Translations under genes and position numbers: made by a program | Source: VRUE01 sp963701265 | Lineage (GTDB): Bacteria; Actinomycetota; Thermoleophilia; Solirubrobacterales; 70-9 | Assembly: GCA_963701265.1 (NCBI GenBank) | Contig: OY969581.1 | Span: 2,294,001-2,358,000 of the forward strand | Reading direction: 5' to 3' | DNA length: 64,000 bases | Part shown: positions 8,121-15,212 of the stretch, one piece after another | How the letters are laid out: the number at the start of each line of letters is the position of its first letter | How positions within the stretch are numbered: the stretch's first letter is position 1 | Notes under the pieces: model-generated | The model's input: the letters and a program-made list of their open reading frames with translations, nothing else | Databases searched by the model: none | What the model was told of the DNA's origin: nothing

Positions 8121-9226
8121 GCGTCCCCCGCCAGACGGACGCCGGAGAAGATCTGGCGGCGCTCGGGCAGGTCCCAGTTGCGGAAGCTGGGTCGCATCAC
8201 CTCGCGGCGCGTCGCCCAGGAACCGCCGCGCAGGACCCTGTAGGTGTCGCCGAAGAAGACCCGCGAGTACTCCGGGTAGGGGAAGGCCTCGAAGCCGGGG
8301 TAGGCGAGGAAGTCGGATGAGGTCCATTCCCAGGCCTGGCCCGTGCCCTCGAGCCGCGCGCTCGCCGCCTCCCACTCGAACTCGCTGGGCAGGCGCTTGC
8401 CGGCCCAGCGGGCGAGGGCGTCGGCCTCGTGCCAGGAGACATGGAGGACGGGATGGGCCGGGTTGATCGGGTCGCGACCCCCCATATTCGTCAGCACCCA
8501 CCCCCCGCCGCCATCGCGCTCCCAGTACAGCGGGGCCTCGGCGCCGGTCTCCTCCACAAATTGGATATACGTAGCGTTGCTCACTGGAGTTCGATCGATT
8601 TCGAAAGAGGCAAGCTCGATCGTGTGCCGGGGGCGCTCGTTGTCGTAGGCGAAGCCGCGGGACGGCGCCCCGATCGCGTACTCGCCGCCGGGGACCGCGA
8701 TCGTCTCCGGACCCGGCCCGGGCACCTGTAGAGCCCCCAGCTCTGGATCGACGGGCTCATAGCCGTCAACCATCTGCAGCAGCTGCAGCATCGTCTCGTT
8801 GTGCTGCTGCTCGTGGGCCAGCAACATCTCGTAGACGAAGCCTTCACGCAGCAGGGGATCCTCAACATCGGGGCCGATCTCGACCTCGGCCAGGACCTCG
8901 AGCGTGCGCTCGCGCACGTCGGCGAGGTAGGCGCGCAGCTCGGCGTCGCGCAGGATCGGCAGCTCGCCGCGGGCCTTGCGCGGGTTCTCGATCGCGTCGT
9001 AGAAGCGGCCGAGCTCGCCGTGCAGCGGCTCGCGCTCGCCGATCGTCTGCACCAGCCAGAGCTCCTCGAAGTTGGCGATGTGGCCGAGGTCCCAGGCCAG
9101 TGGGCTGAGCAGCGGCGAGTAGACACGGTTGAGCTGCTCGTCGTCGAGCGGCTGGAGCAGCTCCAATGTGAACCGTCGCGCCTCTGCAAGGCGCTCCGCG
9201 ATCGCTTCCTTGGAGCTTGGCGTCAC
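8117..9226 (-). CDS. egtB: Hercynine oxygenase EgtB (ergothioneine biosynthesis)
   Basis: 369 aa non-heme iron sulfoxide synthase. An N-terminal DinB-like domain carries the three iron histidines (H49 in DLGHIANFEELW; H138 and H142 in AHEQQHNET). The C-terminal formylglycine-generating-enzyme-like domain contains VSWHEADALARWAGKRLPSE and VLRGGSWATR. The enzyme joins hercynine to a thiol (gamma-glutamylcysteine or cysteine) with O2. The protein is shorter than mycobacterial EgtB (~430 aa). Start GTG at 9226. First gene of egtBD; no egtA, egtC or egtE is nearby. Confidence 0.94.
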   Translation of the reverse strand: MTPSSKEAIAERLAEARRFTLELLQPLDDEQLNRVYSPLLSPLAWDLGHIANFEELWLVQTIGEREPLHGELGRFYDAIENPRKARGELPILRDAELRAYLADVRERTLEVLAEVEIGPDVEDPLLREGFVYEMLLAHEQQHNETMLQLLQMVDGYEPVDPELGALQVPGPGPETIAVPGGEYAIGAPSRGFAYDNERPRHTIELASFEIDRTPVSNATYIQFVEETGAEAPLYWERDGGGGWVLTNMGGRDPINPAHPVLHVSWHEADALARWAGKRLPSEFEWEAASARLEGTGQAWEWTSSDFLAYPGFEAFPYPEYSRVFFGDTYRVLRGGSWATRREVMRPSFRNWDLPERRQIFSGVRLAGDA

Positions 9227-9297
9227 CTCGGTGGCGATTGGGAAACCCTAGCGAGACCTGATTACCAGGGTGTGAACAGAGCGATCGGTGCGCTCGG

Positions 9298-9303
9298 TAG
9301 GGT
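9298..9303 (+). promoter_or_regulatory. -10-like box TAGGGT of the SDR gene
   Basis: TAGGGT ends 7 nt before the GTG at 9311, with no Shine-Dalgarno sequence between; leaderless-type layout. No convincing -35 seen. Confidence 0.45.
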
Positions 9304-9310
9304 GCGCGCC

Positions 9311-10078
9311 GTGGAGGTCGCAGGCAAGAGCGCACTGGTCGCAGGTGGAGCGTCGGGGCTGGGCGAGGCGACCGCTCGCACGCTGATCGCCGCCGGGGCG
9401 ACGGTGACGATCGCCGACCTCAATGCCGAGAAGGGCGAGGCGCTGGCAGCAGAGCTGGGGCCGAGCGCGACCTTCGTGCAGGCTGACGTAACTGACGAAG
9501 CGGCCGTCTCGGCCGCGGTCGAGCGGGCGGCCTCACACGACGGCGGGCTGCGCATCTCGGTCTGCTGCGCCGGCATCGGCTGGGCTGAGCGCGTGGCCCA
9601 CAAGGGCGGCCCCCACAACCTCGAATTCTTCTCCAACGTGGTCAAGGTCAACCTGATCGGCACCTTCAACGTGCTGCGCTTCGCCGCCGCGGCGATGAGC
9701 GAGAACGAGGCCGACGCCGAGGGCGAGCGCGGGGTCTGCATCAACACCGCCTCGATCGCCGCCTACGACGGCCAGATCGGCCAGATCGCCTACTCGGCCT
9801 CGAAGGGCGGCATCGTCGGCATGACCCTGCCAGCGGCCCGCGACATGGCCTCGCGCGGCGTCCGCGTAGTCACCATCGCCCCCGGCCTCTTCGACACACC
9901 CCTGCTTGCGGCGCTGCCCGAGGAAGCGCGCACCGCGCTCGGTGCCGGCATCCCCTTCCCCTCCCGCCTCGGCCGCCCCGAGGAGTACGGCCGGCTCGTC
10001 ACCCAGATCGTCGCCAACCCAATGCTCAACGGCGAGACGATCCGCCTCGACGGCGCATTGAGGATGCCGCCGAAGTAA
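9311..10078 (+). CDS. Short-chain dehydrogenase, 3-hydroxyacyl-CoA dehydrogenase type II-like
   Basis: 255 aa Rossmann-fold NAD(P) oxidoreductase. Glycine motif VAGGASGLGEA near residues 10-20, acidic residue after strand 2 (IADLNAEKGE), VCCAGIGWAE in the NAG position, catalytic Ser (NTASIAAYDG), YSASK with catalytic Tyr/Lys, and PGLFDTPLL. The substrate-loop length and the PGLFDTPLL block resemble type-II 3-hydroxyacyl-CoA dehydrogenases (HSD17B10-like), so a fatty-acid or branched-chain beta-oxidation role is likely. The start is the GTG at 9311; the open frame extends upstream antisense to egtB, but a TAGGGT box lies 7 nt before this GTG. Confidence 0.88.
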   Translation: MEVAGKSALVAGGASGLGEATARTLIAAGATVTIADLNAEKGEALAAELGPSATFVQADVTDEAAVSAAVERAASHDGGLRISVCCAGIGWAERVAHKGGPHNLEFFSNVVKVNLIGTFNVLRFAAAAMSENEADAEGERGVCINTASIAAYDGQIGQIAYSASKGGIVGMTLPAARDMASRGVRVVTIAPGLFDTPLLAALPEEARTALGAGIPFPSRLGRPEEYGRLVTQIVANPMLNGETIRLDGALRMPPK

Positions 10079-10079
10079 T

Positions 10080-10120
10080 CGCCCTCCCTTAGCCACCTCA
10101 CAGGTAGTCAAGGGAGGGCG
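10080..10120. terminator. Bidirectional hairpin between convergent genes
   Basis: Perfect 11-bp inverted repeat cgccctccctt / aagggagggcg with a 19-nt loop, between the SDR gene (ends 10078) and the convergent 307-aa gene (ends 10139). No long T tract. Confidence 0.65.
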
Positions 10121-10138
10121 CGTGCCAGAGCGCTGCGC

Positions 10139-11062
10139 TCAGTCCGTCCCTTCAGCCTCGGGATCGCGCCAGACGCGCTTGCGCCAGGGAGGGTTGACCG
10201 CAAAGCGGGCGTTTGAGGTTGCTGCGATCGGCTCGAGCGGAACTAGGTGGACGCGATTGCGCGGGGTGAGGCGTTCGATCTGTGGAATGCCGGCAGTGTT
10301 GCCCGCATGGCTGCCGCCGGAGACGATCAGCAGATGGGTCTCGGGGCCCCAGCCGTTCTCGGCGCGCAGGCCGAGTGCTTCAGTGACGTTCTTGACGGAA
10401 TCGGCGCCGGCGTCCGAGGCCCAGCCACCAATCGGCCCGGGACGCTGGTTGTAGCCGTTGTGGGACGAGGCGCGCTCGTCGACCGAGCCGTCGGGACGGA
10501 TGCGAATCTGCACGCCCTCCCAGTCGTCCCGGTGGTAGCCGGACTTACTCGCGATCGGCACACCGCGCAGCGTGGCCGAGTCGGCGTAGTAGGTCCAGTA
10601 CTGGATGTAGAGGTTGCCGCCCCGGGGGCCCGAGCAATCGACACCGACGGCTTCGGAGTCTTCAGCGGCGTCGGCACGGCAGTCGACCACGTGAACGAAC
10701 GCAGAGACCGGCAACCCGGCCTCGGTGCGGCGCACGTAGCCCTGTTCGGCAGCATCCCCACACTCCGCCTCACGGCAACGCCGAAAGTCAACCGGCACCG
10801 CCCGCGATCCCCGCTCGAAAAGCAGCGAGGGCATATGCCGCCGCACCAACTCCCCCACCTCCGTCCCATAGGCCGCAATCAACACCGGTTCATCACCGCA
10901 ATGGTCAGCAAGCGCGGCGGCGCAGAGGATTCGCGACGCGATAGACCGCGCGAGCGCAGAACCCGGCAGGCGAACCCCAGCAAAGACGAGACCCACAAAG
11001 ACCAAAGCAAGAAGAGCAAGTAGCCCGACGTACTCGACAGTTCCCTGTCCTCGCTCCCGCAT
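10139..11062 (-). CDS. Exported protein with prepilin-like N-terminus and a Vps62/NLP-like domain
   Basis: 307 aa. The N-terminus MRERGQGTVEYVGLLALLAL is a class III (prepilin-peptidase) type leader: a G-Q cleavage context, Glu at about +5 of the mature protein, then one hydrophobic helix, as in Flp pilins and TadE-type pseudopilins. The large domain that follows has YIQYWTYYAD and SGYHRDDWEGVQIRI, resembling the GHRHDWE-like signature of necrosis-inducing (NLP) and Vps62-related proteins; then SSHNGYNQRPG. Six cysteines fall in residues ~45-145 (possible disulfides). Function unknown; probably surface-exposed or pilus-associated. It stands alone, convergent with the SDR gene. Domain assignment is by eye. 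Confidence 0.75.
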   Translation of the reverse strand: MRERGQGTVEYVGLLALLALVFVGLVFAGVRLPGSALARSIASRILCAAALADHCGDEPVLIAAYGTEVGELVRRHMPSLLFERGSRAVPVDFRRCREAECGDAAEQGYVRRTEAGLPVSAFVHVVDCRADAAEDSEAVGVDCSGPRGGNLYIQYWTYYADSATLRGVPIASKSGYHRDDWEGVQIRIRPDGSVDERASSHNGYNQRPGPIGGWASDAGADSVKNVTEALGLRAENGWGPETHLLIVSGGSHAGNTAGIPQIERLTPRNRVHLVPLEPIAATSNARFAVNPPWRKRVWRDPEAEGTD

Positions 11063-11104
11063 AGGAACCTAAGTCCCAGCAGCCTCACTCTCTCCCTAAG
11101 TTTC

Positions 11105-11268
11105 GAGCCTGTCTCGGGTGGCTGGCGTGCGTGCCTGGTGAGCGCCGGACCAAGCGAGGCAAGGACGCAGGGAGGCCGAATAGCAGCGCTATTTGGCCGA
11201 CTGAGGACGCCGCCTCGCGCCGCGTCCGCCGCCACCAGGCGCGTGCGACAGACGCGCGAGCCAGGCTC
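11105..11268. repeat. 164-bp imperfect palindrome (two ~80-bp arms, 3-nt loop)
   Basis: Two arms of 80 and 81 nt face each other around the trinucleotide agc at the centre (aatagc-agc-gctatt). The outer 36 nt match at about 28 positions (gagcctg..., ...gcctggtg), a middle block shares gcgaggc, and the inner 11 nt (ggccgaatagc) match but for one base. The element fills the gap between the pntB stop and the 307-aa gene, ending at the stop codon of pntB. It could be a MITE-like palindromic element, a structured RNA or an oversized terminator. Confidence 0.7.
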
Positions 11269-12686
11269 TAGAGGTTCTGAATCTCAGCCGCAATATCCGC
11301 CGCCGCCTGCTTGGCGTCAGCGAACAACATCGACGTGTTCGGTTCGTAGAAAAGATCGTTGTCGATACCGGCAAAGCCAGGACTGAGCGACCGCTTGATC
11401 ACGATCACCTGCTGCGCCTGATCAACTTCGATGATCGGCATGCCGGCGATCGGGCTGTCGGGATCGTTCTTCGCCGCCGGGTTGGTGACGTCGTTGGCGC
11501 CGACGATGACCGCGACATCGGTGCGCGGCATTTCGGGGTTGATCTCCTCCATCTCCTTCAGCTGCTCATAGGGCACGTCGGCCTCGGCCAGGAGGACGTT
11601 CATGTGGCCGGGCATGCGGCCCGCAACGGGATGGATCGCGTAGTTGACGGTGACGCCGCGCTTCTCAAGCTCGTCGCCGACCTCCTTGATCGCGTGCTGG
11701 GCCTGGGCCACGGCGAGGCCGTAGCCGGGCACGATCACGACGGTGTCGGCGTAGGCGAGCTTGATCGCCGCGTCCTGGGCGCCGATCGAGACGTGCGGGC
11801 GTTCCTCTCCCCCGCCCGAGGGGCCGCCCGAGGGCGCACCGCCGAAGCCGGCGAAGAGCACGTTGGCGACCGAGCGGTTCATCGCGGTTGCCATCTCCAT
11901 CGTCAGGATCGTTCCCGAGGAGCCGACCAGGGTGCCGGCGACGATCAGGGCGACGTTGTCGAGGGCGAAGCCCGCGGCGGCGGCGGAGAGGCCGGTGAAG
12001 GCGTTGAGCAGCGAGATCACGACCGGCATGTCGGCGCCGCCGATCGGCAGCACGACGAGGTTGCCGAGCAGGCCCGCGGCGAGCAGGATCGCGATGAAGA
12101 TCGCCTGGTTGGGATCGTCGTTGTTGACCGCGATGTTGACGCAGGCAGCGACGATTCCGACCAGCAGCACGACGTTGATCACCTGCTGCCCGGGCACGGC
12201 CAGCGGCCGGGTCGGGATCAGGTCCTGGAGCTTGGCGAAGGCGATGTTTGAGCCCCAGAAGGAGATCGAGCCGACGACGGCGGCGAAGAGGACCGGAATC
12301 AGGGTGTCGAGCGGGATCGTCTCGCCGAGCGAGATCCCGTGGCGGATCTCCGACCAGGCGATCAGGGCCACGGCGCCACCACCGACGCCGTTGTAGAGCG
12401 CCACCATCTGCGGCATCTCGGTCATCTTCACCCGCACCGAGGCGATCACGCCGACGGCGGTGCCGATGCCGAGGCCAAGCGCGATCAGGCCCCAGTTGCC
12501 GACTCCGTCGAGCAGCAGGGTCGTCACCACGGCGACGGCCATGCCGACCGCGGCGACCAGGTTGCCCTGCTTGGCGGTCGTCGGGTGGGTGCCGCGTTTG
12601 ACGCCGAGGATGAAGAGCGAGAAGGCGACGATGTAGAGCGCGGTGGCGGCGTCGCCACCCGGCTCGAAGACGGCAAGCAGACTCAT
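11268..12686 (-). CDS. pntB: NAD(P) transhydrogenase beta subunit PntB
   Basis: 472 aa. Membrane proton-translocating transhydrogenase subunit: roughly nine hydrophobic helices in the first ~290 residues, then the NADP(H)-binding domain III with VVIVPGYGLAVAQAQHA, YAIHPVAGRMPGHMNVLLAEA and VAVIVGANDVTNPAA. Couples hydride transfer from NADH to NADP+ with proton influx. Its start overlaps the pntA2 stop by 4 bp; last gene of pntA1-pntA2-pntB. Confidence 0.96.
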   Translation of the reverse strand: MSLLAVFEPGGDAATALYIVAFSLFILGVKRGTHPTTAKQGNLVAAVGMAVAVVTTLLLDGVGNWGLIALGLGIGTAVGVIASVRVKMTEMPQMVALYNGVGGGAVALIAWSEIRHGISLGETIPLDTLIPVLFAAVVGSISFWGSNIAFAKLQDLIPTRPLAVPGQQVINVVLLVGIVAACVNIAVNNDDPNQAIFIAILLAAGLLGNLVVLPIGGADMPVVISLLNAFTGLSAAAAGFALDNVALIVAGTLVGSSGTILTMEMATAMNRSVANVLFAGFGGAPSGGPSGGGEERPHVSIGAQDAAIKLAYADTVVIVPGYGLAVAQAQHAIKEVGDELEKRGVTVNYAIHPVAGRMPGHMNVLLAEADVPYEQLKEMEEINPEMPRTDVAVIVGANDVTNPAAKNDPDSPIAGMPIIEVDQAQQVIVIKRSLSPGFAGIDNDLFYEPNTSMLFADAKQAAADIAAEIQNL

Positions 12687-13003
12687 TTACCGCCCCCGGG
12701 TTTCGCCTCGGCGTCGGCCTTCGGTTTCGGCTTTTTGGAGAACATGCCGAGCATCCGGTCGGTGACCATGAAGCCACCGACGATGTTGATCGCGCCGAAG
12801 GCGATCGCGATCGTGCCGATCACGTACTCGAGCGGGTCGTTGGCGTAGCCGACGACGATCAGCCCGCCGAGCATGACGATGCCGTGGATCGCGTTGGTCT
12901 GCGACATCAGCGGCGTGTGCAGGGTGGTCGGCACCTTCGAAATCACCTCGAAGCCGACGAAGGCGGCGAGGACGAAGATCGTGATCTCGGTCATCAGGCT
13001 CAT
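12683..13003 (-). CDS. pntAB: NAD(P) transhydrogenase alpha subunit, membrane part (PntA2)
   Basis: 106 aa. Three or four hydrophobic helices; the motif FEVISKVPTTLHTPLMSQTN is the conserved transhydrogenase domain II segment, followed by AIHGIVMLGG. Split alpha subunits (PntA1 soluble + PntA2 membrane) are common in alphaproteobacteria and actinobacteria. Overlaps both neighbours by 4 bp. The last 20 residues are Lys/Pro/Gly-rich and cytoplasmic. Confidence 0.95.
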   Translation of the reverse strand: MSLMTEITIFVLAAFVGFEVISKVPTTLHTPLMSQTNAIHGIVMLGGLIVVGYANDPLEYVIGTIAIAFGAINIVGGFMVTDRMLGMFSKKPKPKADAEAKPGGGK

Positions 13004-14118
13004 TTGGCGGCCCTCTCGTTGCGGATCTCGCCGCCGTGGGTAATGCAGGCGGCGGCGACGATGTCGTCCTCGAAGTTGAGTGTCAGCTCGCCCTCCTCGG
13101 AGACCAGCAGGCCGAGCAGGTTCTCGAGGTTCTTGGCGTAGAGCTGGGAGGCGGGCCGGGGCATCTCGCTGGCGAGGTTGCGTGGGCCGATCACCGTGAC
13201 CCCGTTTTCAATCACGGTCTGGCCGGCCTCGGTCAGCTCGCAGTTGCCGCCGGTCTCGGCGGCGAGGTCGACGATCACCGAGCCGGGCTGCATGCCGCGC
13301 ACCGCGTCGGCGGTGATCAGCAGCGGCGCCGGGCGACCGGGGATCGCGGCGGTGGTGACGATCACGTCCTGCTTGGCGGCGTTCTCGCCGAGCGCGTCGC
13401 GGACCTGGGCGTTCTCCTCGTCGGTGAGCGGGCGGGCGTAGCCGCCCTCGCCCTCGGCGTCGGGGATGAAGTCGAGTTCCAGCGGCCGGCCGCCGAGCGA
13501 GGCGATCTGCTCCCAGGCGGCGCGGCGGATGTCGAAGCCGGTGACGATCGCGCCGAGGCGCTTGGCGGTGGCGACCGCCTGCAGGCCGGCAACGCCGGCG
13601 CCGAGCACGAGCACCTTGGCCGGCGGGACGGTGCCGGCGGCGGTGGTCATCATGCCGAAGAATCGGCCCGACTCACGGGCGGCGATCAGGGTCGCGGCGT
13701 AGCCGGCGGCGGCGGCCTGAGAAGAAAGGGCGTCCATCGCCTGGGCGCGGGTCGTGCGCGGGATCGCCTCCATCGCAAAGCTGGTGACACCGGCCTGGGC
13801 CAGCGCATTGTTGGTCTCGGCAGCGGTCCAGGGCGAGAGGTGGCCGATCAGGACCTGGTTGGAGTTGAGGCGACCGATCTCAGCGACGGAAGGGGCGGCG
13901 ACGCGAAGGACGACGTCGGCGCCCCACGTAACCTCGCCCTCGACGACTTCGGCGCCGGCTTCGCTGTACTGGGAGTCGGGATGACCGGCGGCCTCGCCGG
14001 CGCCGCTCTCGACCAACACCGCAACCTTCTCGCCGGCGGCGAGAGATTTAACGGCGTCAGGGACCAGCGCGACCCGGCGCTCTCCCTCGGCGGTCTCTTT
14101 CGGTACTCCGATCTTCAT
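13000..14118 (-). CDS. pntAA: NAD(P) transhydrogenase alpha subunit, NAD-binding part (PntA1)
   Basis: 372 aa, soluble domain I. The N-terminal MKIGVPKETAEGERRVALVP is shared with alanine dehydrogenase; the NAD-binding Rossmann motif is VLVLGAGVAGLQAVATAKRLG, with ATGFDIRR-like acidic residue (TGFDIRRAAWEQ) after it, and VIVTTAAIPGRPAPLLI. Heads the pnt operon; the gap to the upstream LLM gene is only 18 bp on the same strand, so they may be co-transcribed. Confidence 0.95.
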   Translation of the reverse strand: MKIGVPKETAEGERRVALVPDAVKSLAAGEKVAVLVESGAGEAAGHPDSQYSEAGAEVVEGEVTWGADVVLRVAAPSVAEIGRLNSNQVLIGHLSPWTAAETNNALAQAGVTSFAMEAIPRTTRAQAMDALSSQAAAAGYAATLIAARESGRFFGMMTTAAGTVPPAKVLVLGAGVAGLQAVATAKRLGAIVTGFDIRRAAWEQIASLGGRPLELDFIPDAEGEGGYARPLTDEENAQVRDALGENAAKQDVIVTTAAIPGRPAPLLITADAVRGMQPGSVIVDLAAETGGNCELTEAGQTVIENGVTVIGPRNLASEMPRPASQLYAKNLENLLGLLVSEEGELTLNFEDDIVAAACITHGGEIRNERAAK

Positions 14119-14136
14119 TGGACGCGGCGGCGGAGA

Positions 14137-15183
14137 CTACGCGATGAGCGCCGCGAGGCGCTCCAAGGTATGGAGCTGCTGGCTCTTCTCGGCATGAACA
14201 GGGGAGACGATCAGGCGGTCGATGCCGGCGCCGCGGAAGCGCTCGACCCGCTCCGCCACTTCCGCCTCGGTGCCAACCAGCGAGGTCGCCTCGACGATCT
14301 CGTCGGGCACGGCCTCGAAGGCGCCGGCGCGATCGCCGTCCTGGAAGCGCTGCTGGACCTCGTCGGCGACCTCGCCGAAGCCGAAGCGGTGGGCGAGGTC
14401 GACGTAGAAATTGGTCTTGCGGCTGCCCATGCCGCCGAAGTAGAGGACGAGCCCCGCCTTGACCACCGCCTTGGCCGCCTCGAGGTCACCGTCGATCGCG
14501 ACCTGCAGCGAGGGCGAGACCTCGAGGTCGGAGCGCTGGCGCCCACCCTTGGCGAAGCCCGCCTCCAGGTGCTCGCCCCAGGTCTGCTCGAAAGCGTCGA
14601 CGCTGAAGAAGATCGGGATCCAGCCGTCGCAGATCTCCGCCGCCATCTCGACCGACTTGCGGCCGATCGCGCCGACGAAGACCGGGATCTCGTTGCGCTC
14701 GGGGTGGAAGTTGAGCTTGAGCGGCTTTCCCTCGCCGCCGGGTAGAGGCAGTTGGTAATGCTCGCCCTGGTGGTCCACCTTGTCCTCGCGGGCGATGATC
14801 TCGCGCACGACCTCGATGTACTCGCGGGTGCGGCCCCACGGCTTGGCGTAGGGCACGCCGTACCAGCCCTCGGAGACCTGCGGGCCCGATGGGCCGAAGC
14901 CGAAGATGAAGCGGCCGCCGGAGAGCTTGTCGATCGTCGCCCCGGCCATTGCCGCGGCAGCCGGCGGGCGGGCGGGCACCTGCAGGATCGCGGCGCCGAG
15001 CTTGATCGTCGTCGTCTGCGGCGCCAGCCAGGCCAGCACGCTGACCACGTCGGAGCCGTAGGACTCGGCCGCCCAGACCGACTCGAAGCCGGCGCCCTCG
15101 GCGGCCTGGACCACCTCGAGGGCGTCCTCGCCGGCCGGGCCGATGCCCCAGTAGCCAAGGTTGAGTCCGAGCTTCAAAGCCAT
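14137..15183 (-). CDS. LLM-class F420-dependent oxidoreductase
   Basis: 348 aa luciferase-like TIM barrel with the family markers KLGLNLGYWG at the N-terminus, EGAGFESVWAAESYGSD, IKLGAAILQVPARPPAAAAM and GGRFIFGFGPSGPQVSEGWYG. The length and the AESYGSD block resemble mycobacterial F420-dependent LLM proteins (TIGR03559-like group, from memory). Substrate unknown. ATG at 15183 is preceded by TAGGGT 9 nt upstream. Located just before the pnt operon on the same strand, so a redox link is possible but unproven. Confidence 0.87.
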   Translation of the reverse strand: MALKLGLNLGYWGIGPAGEDALEVVQAAEGAGFESVWAAESYGSDVVSVLAWLAPQTTTIKLGAAILQVPARPPAAAAMAGATIDKLSGGRFIFGFGPSGPQVSEGWYGVPYAKPWGRTREYIEVVREIIAREDKVDHQGEHYQLPLPGGEGKPLKLNFHPERNEIPVFVGAIGRKSVEMAAEICDGWIPIFFSVDAFEQTWGEHLEAGFAKGGRQRSDLEVSPSLQVAIDGDLEAAKAVVKAGLVLYFGGMGSRKTNFYVDLAHRFGFGEVADEVQQRFQDGDRAGAFEAVPDEIVEATSLVGTEAEVAERVERFRGAGIDRLIVSPVHAEKSQQLHTLERLAALIA

Positions 15184-15192
15184 CCGGAGCTC

Positions 15193-15198
15193 ACCCTA
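15193..15198 (-). promoter_or_regulatory. -10-like box TAGGGT of the LLM gene
   Basis: Minus-strand TAGGGT lies 9 nt before the ATG at 15183. It is part of the near-palindrome ccctattgaatagg, which also sits ~11 nt before the divergent ATG at 15213. Confidence 0.45.
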
Positions 15199-15212
15199 TT
15201 GAATAGGCGGCG

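Noticed and set aside
9240..9265. TAGGGT on the minus strand upstream of egtB as a leaderless promoter
   Set aside because: It is about 18 nt before the GTG, too far for leaderless transcription, so it was left out of that list although it may still be the promoter.
8801..9310. N-terminal extension of the SDR gene
   Set aside because: The stretch is antisense to egtB; the SDR fold starts at the GTG at 9311 with a promoter-like box just before it.
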